32,217 nucleotides of DNA from positions 1 to 32,217 of the forward strand of contig JAFGHB010000015.1 of assembly GCA_016930255.1 (NCBI GenBank), in the 5' to 3' direction. Each line of letters begins with the position of its first letter. The first letter of the stretch is position 1. The notes beneath the pieces are model-generated. The model ran no database searches. It saw only the letters and a program-made list of their open reading frames with translations, and was not told the origin of the DNA. Source of the DNA: Methanomicrobia archaeon. Its GTDB lineage: Archaea > Halobacteriota > Syntropharchaeia > Alkanophagales > Methanospirareceae. This document shows positions 7,962 through 15,666 of the stretch, piece after piece. Both the position numbers and the translations under genes were made by a program.

Positions 7962-8399
7962 ATGATCAAACCGAAACGCGTGTTCTTCTCCTGCTCGATG
8001 CGTGGCGGCTACAGCAGAGTGGCGCAGGCGGAGTTACGAAAGATTCCTGATATAATTGAAGAGTTGGGAATGGAAGTAATCAGCAGGCATCAAACCCAAG
8101 CGGATTTTATAGCGAACGAGTCACGGCTCACGGAACAGCAGATACACGATCGCGATTACCGCTGGTTACAGGAGGCGGATCTCGTCATCGCCGAGATAAC
8201 GAACCCGAGCCTCGGTGTCGGTGCGGAGATTGCGGATGCGGTTCAGTTGGGGATTCCCGTTTTAGCGATTTACAGAAAGGAATTTGAAAATCAAATCTCG
8301 GCATACATTAGCGGGAAAACGGGCGTGGTGTGCAGGGCGTATGCGGATTATGGGGAGTTGCGAAGAAGAATCGGAGAGTTTTGTTCTAATATCCTCTAA
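7962..8399 (+). CDS. Nucleoside 2-deoxyribosyltransferase / deoxynucleoside 5'-phosphate N-hydrolase-like (DNPH1/RCL type)
   Basis: The 145-residue product fits the length and motifs of the RCL/DNPH1 branch of the nucleoside deoxyribosyltransferase superfamily. The N-terminal strand and phosphate loop reads VFFSCSMRGG (family: F-x-x-S-x-R-G-G). The helix with IHDRDYRWLQEADLVIAEIT supplies the D-L-V-I-A-E-x-T strand, and SLGVGAEIADA carries the catalytic glutamate region (G-V-G-x-E-I). The family cleaves the N-glycosidic bond of 2'-deoxynucleoside monophosphates, a nucleotide clean-up or salvage step in the cytoplasm. Hydrolase and transferase cannot be told apart by eye. It is a single-gene transcript, converging on the minus-strand gene at 8476. 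Confidence 0.85.
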   Translation: MIKPKRVFFSCSMRGGYSRVAQAELRKIPDIIEELGMEVISRHQTQADFIANESRLTEQQIHDRDYRWLQEADLVIAEITNPSLGVGAEIADAVQLGIPVLAIYRKEFENQISAYISGKTGVVCRAYADYGELRRRIGEFCSNIL

Positions 8400-8475
8400 A
8401 GAAAAGATAATGGTAGAAAAATCTAAGCACGAACCGATCTCATACATGCCTTTATATCTTACTTTGTACTCCACC

Positions 8476-9075
8476 TCATGGCAAATCTTCTGGAGTATAG
8501 GTGACCCAAGAATAAATTGGTAAAGTACCATTAACGGTATAGTTAGAACCTGTACGACTTATAGCAAATCCCGTTTCTATTGTTTCCCAATCAGGGATTC
8601 TTTTGACAAACCCTTGTGGGTGACAATTGTCGCATGTTATCTTGTAGGATATTGATGTATTTTCTGTAATCATATATAGTTTATGTCGTGTGATTCCTGG
8701 GAGTTCAAATGCCGTTAATGTTGGATATTCTGATTCTAAGTCTGAAACATTATAATATTTTTCATCCACGCTTATAGCCGCAAAAAATGATGTATTATCT
8801 CCAGGATTTAGTGATTCTAATTGCAGGTGTGGTTTCGAATCACTGACCTCAAGTCTATAAAAGTTTATAGTCCCTGTCTCTTTTCTTGAAGCTGTATTCT
8901 CTAGGGTTATCTTCAAAAATCCGTTTTCTTTATCGATTTGATGTGTTATATTCAAATCTGGATATTCTGTCTGATAAAGTGTCAGATTAAGCTGCCATAT
9001 CGCTATTCCAAAACCCACCACGGTGACAATTAAACAAACAACACATAGGATAAGATTCAAATTCTCTTTTCTCAT
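8476..9075 (-). CDS. AT-rich membrane-anchored extracellular protein of unknown function
   Basis: A 199-residue product with one N-terminal hydrophobic helix (about residues 8-29, LILCVVCLIVTVVGFGIAIW) after a short basic start, so it is an uncleaved signal anchor with the rest outside. The exported part is beta-rich, with many N-x-S/T sequons (NTS, NYT, NGT, NLT) and a C-x-x-C pair (TCDNCHPQ) that could bind metal or form a disulfide. I recognise no family. A TATA-like attatttaa lies on the minus strand at about 9101-9110, close to the start, implying a very short leader. Its DNA is clearly richer in A+T than the genes on both sides, suggesting recent acquisition. Confidence 0.7.
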   Translation of the reverse strand: MRKENLNLILCVVCLIVTVVGFGIAIWQLNLTLYQTEYPDLNITHQIDKENGFLKITLENTASRKETGTINFYRLEVSDSKPHLQLESLNPGDNTSFFAAISVDEKYYNVSDLESEYPTLTAFELPGITRHKLYMITENTSISYKITCDNCHPQGFVKRIPDWETIETGFAISRTGSNYTVNGTLPIYSWVTYTPEDLP

Positions 9076-9222
9076 ATTAGCACAAAAATACTTTCTCGCT
9101 TAAATAATTTTTGATTGCCTAATCTAATAGAAAATTGACACGAGCAAACGGATCATCAAGGCTCGCAACAGGGCCATCTATTGGCAAGATGACTGTATAC
9201 ACTATCCCCTCCGTCTAGTACG

Positions 9223-9335
9223 TTAATCTATCTCTACCATCAGCTCCTTCCTCACTACCCCTTTTCCCTGACCGCATAAAGCCCATCATCCGTCCTCTTT
9301 AGCTGGTATCAGTGTTGTTCCAAAAAGGCTGCTGG
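9223..9335 (-). pseudogene. Decayed C-terminal fragment of adenine deaminase
   Basis: Read on the minus strand, this stretch gives LIPA-KRTDDGLYAVREK and, after a one-base slip, VVRKELMVEID followed by a stop. This parallels the end of the intact adenine deaminase nearby (VIPALKITDKGLYEITEREI then TRKELIL). The first 30 alignable nucleotides of the KITDKGLY segment are about 70% identical, and frameshifts and an upstream in-frame stop show it is not translated as a gene. It has the same orientation as the intact gene at 11460-13190 and is separated from it by the three-gene cassette. The remaining intergenic DNA (9111-9222 and 9336-9440) shows no gene; a TATA-like ttttttatag lies at about 9394-9403 ahead of the next gene. 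Confidence 0.6.
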
Positions 9336-9440
9336 AAGGTCCGTGATCAGCGAACAGCGATCGCGCAGCCGATAAGAAATCATACAATCGCAAGTTTTTT
9401 ATAGTATCACAAACAACGGAGTACTGGTGAAAAAATACTA

Positions 9441-9824
9441 ATGCCTGATGGAAATGAACCCCCGTCTGGAGGGCACCCCGAAAAGAAGCAGGTAGACGTA
9501 AATGCGCTTATTGGTGAAGAGAATGACCCCAAAAAGGTTTGGGATGAGATCAAAAAGGCGATTTCCAATCTCCTTTGCCTCGAAATTACAACCAGACTAT
9601 GCGGCGGTGCTGAGGACGAGAAGATATACACCAAGATCGACCTTCTGCAAGCAGACCGAACCAACGAAATCCACAGGATCTTCCTGACGGATCCCGATTT
9701 GGCATTCCTGCTCGAGTTTCATACTGACCAGGTAGAACTTGCGGAGCAGGACATCCAGACAAAACTGGAATTCCTGAGAAACCTGGCGAAGACGCTTAGC
9801 GCAGAGATCAAGGAAGCGACGTAG
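9441..9824 (+). CDS. Unknown small soluble protein, first gene of a three-gene cassette
   Basis: A 127-residue protein with a low-complexity N-terminus (PDGNEPPSGGHPEKK) followed by a mostly helical body. No membrane segment, signal peptide or known catalytic motif is seen. Residues from about 38 (DEIKKAISNLLCLEITTRL) resemble the start of the next gene's product (LKRAVKEASVDLLSLEVDS). The segment with DEKIYTKIDLLQ and LLEFHTDQVE lines up loosely with DGD-x-x-x-K/R-I and A-H motifs in the two genes that follow. A TATA-like element lies about 40 nt upstream. It sits directly after the decayed adenine deaminase tail. Function unknown. Confidence 0.6.
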   Translation: MPDGNEPPSGGHPEKKQVDVNALIGEENDPKKVWDEIKKAISNLLCLEITTRLCGGAEDEKIYTKIDLLQADRTNEIHRIFLTDPDLAFLLEFHTDQVELAEQDIQTKLEFLRNLAKTLSAEIKEAT

Positions 9825-9952
9825 ATAGAAGCACAACTCTGATTGATTACATACGACCGTTACACTTAGGTGGATAACTGTGAAGAAGAGCAGAGAGGTT
9901 GTTTTCTAATGAACGTACGTCGTGGTGGTAAACCGGGAGGGAAAGCAATGTC

Positions 9953-10723
9953 ATGAGTAGCGATAAAAATGATTCAGGAACAAGTAAACAAGATTTGAAG
10001 GACGCATTAGAGCGTCTAAAGAGGGCGGTCAAGGAGGCATCGGTCGATCTTCTCAGCCTCGAAGTTGATTCGGTGCTGGCGCCGAACATCTCTGGCGTGT
10101 ATCCTCTCGACGACGTGGGATTCCTCCATGAGACCTGCGGCAATCTCGTGGAATTTTTCGACATCTCCGAAGCGAAGAAGAAAAAACTCAGTGAAATTCA
10201 AAAACCTCTTCTAAACGATTCTTCTTTCAAGACACTCAAAGATCTTTGCGATAAAGATGAACTCACAAACGGTGATGACCGGATTAAAATTAAAAAACTC
10301 CGCGATGACCTCAAGGTATGCCTAGACCATAAAACCACTGATAATTTAGACAGAACGCAAAGCCATGAACGCTCGGAGTACCGGAGGTATCTGCACTACC
10401 TGCAGAAGTACCTCGACTTACACTGCAGCTCGGAATGGGACTGGGAGGAAGGGATGCTTAAGGGTCGTGAGCACCAGCAACTGCGCACACTCTGGGAACT
10501 GGTGGATGCAGCGTACATCTATGCGCAGACCGTCATGCAGCTTGATGGCGATATTGTATTCCGCATCAACGAGCGGTTGTTCACCGAGTCCTGGAGCAAT
10601 GCAGACGAGCTTATGCAGGCGCACCGTCTGAACGTTGAAGCGGGGACAAAGTATAGGAACGAGCTGATAAACACCTTCGTTCAGGTTATCCGAACGTTGA
10701 CGGGAGCGATATTTCACCGATAG
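9953..10723 (+). CDS. Unknown helical protein, second gene of the cassette
   Basis: A 256-residue soluble protein; the ATG at 9953 is preceded by gggaggg with suitable spacing. It is predicted almost entirely helical and highly charged. The C-terminal 75 residues carry QLDGDIVFRINERLF and NADELMQAHRL, echoing LLDGDMLVKIDKTIL and EIIRAHC in the next gene. A 15-codon basic open frame (9909-9956, MNVRRGGKPGGKAMS) overlaps its start as ATGA and could be a coupling leader peptide, though chance is likely. The gap of 128 nt to the previous gene otherwise shows nothing. No known family recognised. Confidence 0.65.
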   Translation: MSSDKNDSGTSKQDLKDALERLKRAVKEASVDLLSLEVDSVLAPNISGVYPLDDVGFLHETCGNLVEFFDISEAKKKKLSEIQKPLLNDSSFKTLKDLCDKDELTNGDDRIKIKKLRDDLKVCLDHKTTDNLDRTQSHERSEYRRYLHYLQKYLDLHCSSEWDWEEGMLKGREHQQLRTLWELVDAAYIYAQTVMQLDGDIVFRINERLFTESWSNADELMQAHRLNVEAGTKYRNELINTFVQVIRTLTGAIFHR

Positions 10724-10733
10724 CCTATGAAGT

Positions 10734-11351
10734 ATGACGAGTAAATCGACCGAGGACATCCTGGTGGGAGACCACGTCTATTACAGGAGGAATTTAGCAA
10801 ATCCACTGTTCGAATGCCGCCTTCAGACTGATCACGAACTCGCACAGAAACTCATAACTGATCCCGGCTCTTTACTCGGGAAGAAAAAGAGCCGAAAAGA
10901 TTCCCTTTTCTGGCTCCGTATATTGCTGGAAGGCATATGCACCGGTGGACTGTTTGTCTTCGAAACGTCTATTCCGCAGGGTACGAATTCGGAGTTCAAC
11001 GTGGCGGCGCGAACGCTGTTTCTACTGGATGGTGACATGCTCGTCAAGATAGATAAGACTATTTTGACGCGTACGGATGCTGTTGAGATAATCAGAGCCC
11101 ATTGCGGATGGTCGACTTGGTGTCTTACACAGCTACGGGGTGCGTCTTTTTTGCGCCGCTTCAGATGGTTACTTATTACCAGTGGCGTGGCTGCGGGAGG
11201 AGTGCTGTTCTTTTTAGTAAACCTGCGGTGGTATCTCGTGCCCACCATTCTCGGGCCCATTATGATGCTCGTGTGCGGTACAGTAATGGGGCTCATAGCA
11301 CCGAGTATTCTCCGCATTGTGCTCAAAATAACAATGAATCACTTCTTGTAA
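10734..11351 (+). CDS. Unknown membrane protein, third gene of the cassette
   Basis: A 205-residue protein starting 10 nt after the previous stop, so very probably in the same transcript. Residues 1-135 are soluble and include the LLDGDMLVKIDKTIL / EIIRAHC segment shared in outline with the second gene. Two hydrophobic helices follow (about residues 143-163 and 168-195, the second rich in glycine and proline: VPTILGPIMMLVCGTVMGLI), so the soluble part is probably anchored by a C-terminal hairpin. No enzyme motif is seen. Two soluble partners and a membrane-anchored relative would be compatible with a membrane complex or a membrane-acting effector; this is inference. Confidence 0.65.
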   Translation: MTSKSTEDILVGDHVYYRRNLANPLFECRLQTDHELAQKLITDPGSLLGKKKSRKDSLFWLRILLEGICTGGLFVFETSIPQGTNSEFNVAARTLFLLDGDMLVKIDKTILTRTDAVEIIRAHCGWSTWCLTQLRGASFLRRFRWLLITSGVAAGGVLFFLVNLRWYLVPTILGPIMMLVCGTVMGLIAPSILRIVLKITMNHFL

Positions 11352-11459
11352 TGGCTGCTCTCTTTTCACCGCTCCCAGTACCAGACAAGAATAGCTTTTT
11401 CAGGGTATCCGCATCTGCACTTCATATCCAGAATCTTCAGCTTCAGTTTCTGATTCCCG

Positions 11460-13190
11460 CTACAAAATAAGCTCCTTCCTCGTTATCTCCCGCTCGGTAA
11501 TCTCATACAGCCCTTTATCTGTTATCTTCAGCGCGGGGATCACGGGCAACGCTAGGAAGCTGAGCGCCATAAACGGTGACGTTAATCTCCCGCCTAACTC
11601 ACGGTACGCCGCTTCCAGCGTCTCCATATCCTTTACCACGTGAGCGGGCTCGTCGAGCGACATGAGCCCAGCATACTCGAGCACGAGTCTCGTTACCTTT
11701 CCGTCAGAAACCACAACCTCGCCGCCGTCCATCTCCCTGAGCGCGTTGACCGCTGCTGTCATATCGGTATCATTGGTACCGATGACGATGATATTATGAC
11801 TGTCATGCGCGATGGTAGAGCCGATAGCGCCTTCTTTGAGTCCTAACCCGGTAACAAAACCAGTGCTGTAGCCGCCCTTGCCGGTATGACGGTCAATCAC
11901 CGCAATCTTCAAGACATCGTTCCTGATATCCGCTTCAAGAACTCCATCGTGTACTTCCAGTTCTCTGATAACCGATCCCGTGATCAAACTGCCTTCCATG
12001 ACTCTTATGACGTTCACCTTTGCTCGTTTGCCCACGCATTTGATTGCAAACTGCTCAGCGGTAAATTCCGGACACCTCACTGTGTTAAGCCCGAATGAAT
12101 AGTTAAACGTTACTTCTGGGACGGTGGCCATGCCATTACGCGCGACAATTTTACCGTCTGCAATTACCAGTTCTGGAATGAAGCGTGTGAGATCGTCAAA
12201 CACGACAAGGTCTGCTCGTTTGCCAACCTCGATAATCCCTCGGTCGTCCAACCTGAAATGCCTGCACGGATTGACCGTTGCCATCTGGAGCGCTGTGATC
12301 GGATCGAGGCCCAAATTGACAGCAGTCCGCACCGTGTAATCGAGACCCCCAAGCATAATCAAATCGGCAATGTGCCGATCGTCGGTACAGAACGCTACAT
12401 TATCGGTAGAAAGCTCATTATCTAAAATGTAGCCAACCAGATTCTCCAGGTCTTTCGCCTGACTGCCAAACCGGATATACACCGCCATACCCAGCTTCAG
12501 CTTCTCTGCAAGCTCCCATCCCTCGGTCACTTCGTGGTCTGAGCTGATCCCGACTCCATAATATTTCTTTAACGCTTCACCGCTCAGCAACGGGCAGTGG
12601 CCTTCTATTATCTTACCTAATCGTTTAGCGGCCGCGATTTTACCCATAACCTCCGGATCGTTGTTGATAACGCCCGGGAAGTTCATCACTTCACCGAGAC
12701 CAATAACACCCTCCTCTCGAAGCAGTTCTTCGACCTCCTTGGCACCTAACGTCGCACCGGAGGTTTCAAAGGGCGAGGCAGGCACGCAGCTCGGGACGGT
12801 TATATACACGCTGATCGGTTGCAGTCGTGCCTCCCGCAACGTCTCTTCAACGCCTCGGACGCCGAGCACGTTGGCAATCTCGTGCGGATCGTTTACGAGC
12901 GTCGTGGTGCCATGCGCCATGATGAGCCGCACAAACGCACTCAACGGCAGCTTGCTGCTCTCATAATGCACGTGCGGCTCCACTAGACCTGGAGCAACGA
13001 ACTTGCCCGCAACGTCAACAGTCTGAATGCCCGTCAGTCCTGCTTGAATTTTTACTATTCTATCAGCAGTTATGCCAATATCAGAATCAAAGATAACCCC
13101 ATATTCCACATCCACGATTCTGCAGTTCTTCAGCACCAGATCTGCTTTCCCGTTGCCCAGGTCAACTTCGGCTATATCTTCTGTTGCCAT
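11460..13190 (-). CDS. ade: Adenine deaminase
   Basis: A 576-residue amidohydrolase of the usual length for Ade. It converts adenine to hypoxanthine and ammonia in purine salvage. The metal-binding H-x-H is at residues 73 and 75 (GLVEPHVHYESS), followed by GTTTLVNDPHEIANVLG, GLGEVMNFPGV, EGHCPLLSGEAL, SSDHE and FCTDDRHIADL, all landmark motifs of the family. The C-terminal Ade domain (NVIRV… to …LPVIPALKITDKGLYEIT) is complete. The start ATG is preceded on the minus strand by a TATA-like agtattttac about 60 nt upstream. A broken copy of its last ~35 codons lies at 9223-9335. Convergent with the three-gene cassette; the 108 nt between them show nothing special. Confidence 0.95.
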   Translation of the reverse strand: MATEDIAEVDLGNGKADLVLKNCRIVDVEYGVIFDSDIGITADRIVKIQAGLTGIQTVDVAGKFVAPGLVEPHVHYESSKLPLSAFVRLIMAHGTTTLVNDPHEIANVLGVRGVEETLREARLQPISVYITVPSCVPASPFETSGATLGAKEVEELLREEGVIGLGEVMNFPGVINNDPEVMGKIAAAKRLGKIIEGHCPLLSGEALKKYYGVGISSDHEVTEGWELAEKLKLGMAVYIRFGSQAKDLENLVGYILDNELSTDNVAFCTDDRHIADLIMLGGLDYTVRTAVNLGLDPITALQMATVNPCRHFRLDDRGIIEVGKRADLVVFDDLTRFIPELVIADGKIVARNGMATVPEVTFNYSFGLNTVRCPEFTAEQFAIKCVGKRAKVNVIRVMEGSLITGSVIRELEVHDGVLEADIRNDVLKIAVIDRHTGKGGYSTGFVTGLGLKEGAIGSTIAHDSHNIIVIGTNDTDMTAAVNALREMDGGEVVVSDGKVTRLVLEYAGLMSLDEPAHVVKDMETLEAAYRELGGRLTSPFMALSFLALPVIPALKITDKGLYEITEREITRKELIL

Positions 13191-13290
13191 GTTTCAGTCC
13201 GTACACGTCAAACTACTGTAACTAACGTTCTCCATCTGTAAAATACTTGTGTGAATTTCGCATCACCCTTACTCGCTCGACTTCTCATTC

Positions 13291-13980
13291 TCAAAATAAC
13301 CCGGTTAAACCATTAATAACGAAGAGTGCGCCCAACACGATAACAAAGAGCGCTAAAAGCAGTAATATCACTTCGTAGCGCTTGCCCACGAAGAATTTCG
13401 AGCTCTTTGAGAAGGAATAAGAGACAAAGGAATACCAGGTCAAATCAGAGAGGAAATGCCCGACGCTCACTAACGCTATTCCGGTCAGTGCGAGCCATTC
13501 AAATCCCTTTAACAAGAGCGGGTAGCCTATGGTCACCCACCAGGGGATAAAAGCGGGATTAAACGCAGTGAAGAGCACGCCGCCTACAATGGAACTGTTA
13601 TACGCATACTTCACGCCGCGCAATCGTATCCCCTTATCGATACCTCCCTGTTCCAGCTCGGATCTCGCCCGCCCCGACTCTTTAATCACCACTACCGCCA
13701 TCAAAATGAGTGCAATTCCGCCTAGTACGTATATCCACGATTTGTAATCGAGGAAATAGCTCGTCAACCCGAGCCCTAACACCAGTGCAACGATGAGCAG
13801 AAGTTCCACGAAGACATGTCCAAGCACGGTAAGGGGCCCTGATAACGCACCTTTCTTCAATGTATCGGACACGACGTAAGCCAGCATTGGTCCGGGTATC
13901 AATGCTCCGCTCAGACCGGTAAAAAAGCCTATTCCTATCAGCGATGCTCCGATAATAAACGGTGAAGCGATAAGATCCAT
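13291..13980 (-). CDS. LysE-family exporter
   Basis: A 229-residue integral membrane protein with six hydrophobic helices. The LysE/RhtB hallmark is in the first part (GLSGALIPGPMLAYVVSDTL, a G-x-x-x-P-G-P motif, then KKGALSG). The middle has FNPAFIPWWVTIGYPLL, typical of the family's N-P-x-x-x-x-W segment. These proteins export amino acids or related small molecules; the substrate cannot be read from sequence. It starts 85 nt from the tRNA on the opposite strand and shares with it an AT-rich divergent promoter region. Its stop lies 100 nt from the adenine deaminase start on the same strand, so cotranscription is possible but not required. Confidence 0.85.
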   Translation of the reverse strand: MDLIASPFIIGASLIGIGFFTGLSGALIPGPMLAYVVSDTLKKGALSGPLTVLGHVFVELLLIVALVLGLGLTSYFLDYKSWIYVLGGIALILMAVVVIKESGRARSELEQGGIDKGIRLRGVKYAYNSSIVGGVLFTAFNPAFIPWWVTIGYPLLLKGFEWLALTGIALVSVGHFLSDLTWYSFVSYSFSKSSKFFVGKRYEVILLLLALFVIVLGALFVINGLTGLF

Positions 13981-14016
13981 TGACGCCCAAGCTCCTCGAA
14001 CCTGCGAAAACTATTA

Positions 14017-14026
14017 CTTATTTATT
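14017..14026. promoter_or_regulatory. Divergent promoter region between the LysE gene and tRNA-Ala
   Basis: cttatttatt reads as a TATA-like box on the plus strand (about 48 nt before the tRNA) and as aataaataag on the minus strand (about 37 nt before the LysE-type start). A second plus-strand candidate, cttattaa, lies at 14035-14042. The tRNA and the proteasome/exosome genes may share the plus-strand promoter, because only 31 nt separate the tRNA from psmA. Confidence 0.4.
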
Positions 14027-14064
14027 GTGCTCTGCTTATTAAGTATCGTGGAGAAAAGGAGGCG

Positions 14065-14136
14065 GGGCTCGTAGCTCAGTGGAAGAGTGCCTCCTTCGCG
14101 AGGAGGAAGCCACGGGTTCAAATCCCGTCGAGTCCA
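14065..14136 (+). tRNA. tRNA-Ala (anticodon CGC)
   Basis: A full cloverleaf can be drawn. The acceptor stem is gggctcg/cgagtcc with one G-T pair and discriminator A at 14136. The D stem is gctc/gagt, the anticodon stem cctcc/ggagg around ttcgcga with anticodon CGC, and the T stem acggg/cccgt with loop ttcaaat. There is no intron and CCA is not encoded. It lies just upstream of psmA on the same strand. Confidence 0.95.
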
Positions 14137-14167
14137 TCGGTACGAGTAGAAAAAGAAGGTGATATGA

Positions 14168-14962
14168 ATGCAAATGATGCCACAAATGGGTTATGATAGG
14201 GCAATAACAGTCTTCAGTCCGGATGGACGGTTATTTCAGGTGGAATACGCACGAGAGGCGGTGAAACGAGGCACAACCGCCATAGGAATAAAAGCACGCG
14301 ATGGCGTTGCGCTCTTGGTGGACAAGAGGTTGACTTCCCGATTATTGGAAGGCGGCTCGGTGGAAAAGATTTTTCAATTGGACGACCATATTGGCGCTGC
14401 AACTTCGGGATTGGTCGCCGACGCACGAATGCTGATTGATCGAGGCCGGCTCGAAGCACAGATAAACAAAATCGTTTATGACGAACCGATCGATGTGGAG
14501 ACCTTAGCGAAGAAGATATGTGATTTTAAGCAAGCGTATACGCAACTTGGCGGGCTTCGACCGTTTGGTACCGCGTTACTAATCGGCGGCGTGTATAACG
14601 GCGATAGTTATCTCTTTGAGACCGATCCCAGCGGTGCATTACTCGAATATAAAGCTACTGCGATCGGTTCCGGGCGAAGCGTGGTCATCGAGCTCCTCGA
14701 GCAGGATTATAAAGAAGATCTCTCCATCGAGGATGCCATCGTGCTTGGTCTGGAAGCCTTGTACAAGGTAACCGAAGGGAAGCTTGACATCACCACCGTG
14801 GATGCGGGTCTCGCGGAATCGGCGAAGAAGGAGTTCCGGATATTAAAGGCCGATGAGCTGGAGCCCTACATAGCGAAGGTGAAGGAGAAGGCGGAGAGCA
14901 CGAGCAAGAGTGAAAGCGAGAGCGAGAGTGCGAGCGAAGGCAAGAGCAAGAGTGAAGGATAG
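14168..14962 (+). CDS. psmA: Proteasome alpha subunit
   Basis: A 264-residue alpha-ring subunit of the 20S proteasome. The N-terminus [20 protein letters not shown] contains the conserved Y-D-R gating motif, then [15 protein letters not shown], and [13 protein letters not shown] and [15 protein letters not shown] later. The start at 14168 fits the family's usual MQM-x-PQMGYDRA and has aaggtgat 5 nt upstream; an ATG at 14164 is in another frame. Alpha subunits form the outer rings that gate entry and dock the PAN or Cdc48 ATPase. The last ~25 residues ([20 protein letters not shown]) form an unusual repetitive Ser/Glu/Lys tail. First gene of the operon with sdo1, rrp4, rrp41 and rrp42. Confidence 0.97.
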   Translation: MQMMPQMGYDRAITVFSPDGRLFQVEYAREAVKRGTTAIGIKARDGVALLVDKRLTSRLLEGGSVEKIFQLDDHIGAATSGLVADARMLIDRGRLEAQINKIVYDEPIDVETLAKKICDFKQAYTQLGGLRPFGTALLIGGVYNGDSYLFETDPSGALLEYKATAIGSGRSVVIELLEQDYKEDLSIEDAIVLGLEALYKVTEGKLDITTVDAGLAESAKKEFRILKADELEPYIAKVKEKAESTSKSESESESASEGKSKSEG

Positions 14963-14971
14963 CCAGATGCA

Positions 14972-15664
14972 ATGGTCAGTTTGGACAAGGCAGTAATAGC
15001 ACGGTATAAGCACGGTAAGAAGATTTTTGAAGTTCTTGTCGATCCTGAAGGGGCCGATTTAGTCAGGGGCGGCGCTAACGTGGAAATAGAAGGAGTCTTA
15101 GCAGCAGATGAGATATTTGCCGATGCGTCCAAGGGCAAAAAGGCGACGGAAGAGGATTTGATGGGCGCTTTCGCTACCACAGACGTTGTGGAAATAGCGG
15201 GGGAGATCATAAAAGAAGGCGAGTTACAGCTCACCACAGAGCAGAGGCGCAAGAAAGTCGAGGAGAAGAGGAAGACAGTAATCGAGCGGATCGCACAGAT
15301 CTGTATAAACCCGCAGACAAACACGCCCCATCCGCCTACACGAATCGAGATCGCACTGACCGAGGCGAAGGTGCACATTGACCCGTTCAAGAGCGTCGAT
15401 GAATTGGTAACCGAGGCAATAAAGGCGCTACGACCAATAATTCCGATAAAGGTCGAGGAGACCGAGATAGCGCTAAAAATACCGGCACCATATACCGGAC
15501 AGGTCTACGAGCTCAAGCGGAATTTCAACGTGACGCGGGAAGAGTGGCAGCAGGACGGCTCGTTTATAGCGATGGTGAAATTACCGGCGGGGATGAGAGA
15601 CGATCTCTTCTCCCTTTTGAACCGGATAACCAAGGGTGAGGCAGAAACGAAGATAGTGAAGTGA
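14972..15664 (+). CDS. sdo1: Ribosome maturation protein SDO1/SBDS homologue
   Basis: A 230-residue protein of normal length for archaeal SBDS, which releases the anti-association factor aIF6 from the large ribosomal subunit in eukaryotes and is thought to do likewise in archaea. The N-terminal FYSH domain shows ARYKHGKKIFEVLVDPEGA. The middle helical domain shows QLTTEQRRKKVEEKRKTVIE and INPQTNTPHPPTRIE, and the C-terminal ferredoxin-like domain begins near KALRPIIPIKVEE. It starts 9 nt after psmA and ends overlapping a possible GTG start of rrp4, so it is cotranscribed in the conserved archaeal proteasome-exosome superoperon. Confidence 0.97.
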   Translation: MVSLDKAVIARYKHGKKIFEVLVDPEGADLVRGGANVEIEGVLAADEIFADASKGKKATEEDLMGAFATTDVVEIAGEIIKEGELQLTTEQRRKKVEEKRKTVIERIAQICINPQTNTPHPPTRIEIALTEAKVHIDPFKSVDELVTEAIKALRPIIPIKVEETEIALKIPAPYTGQVYELKRNFNVTREEWQQDGSFIAMVKLPAGMRDDLFSLLNRITKGEAETKIVK

Positions 15665-15666
15665 TT

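Noticed and set aside
11102-11470. 122-codon plus-strand frame overlapping the third cassette gene
   Set aside because: Out-of-frame shadow that runs past the gene into the end of adenine deaminase; no motif or start signal.
14866-15390. 174-codon minus-strand open frame
   Set aside because: Serine-rich, low-complexity translation opposite the start of the SBDS gene and the psmA tail; a typical shadow of E/K-rich coding DNA.
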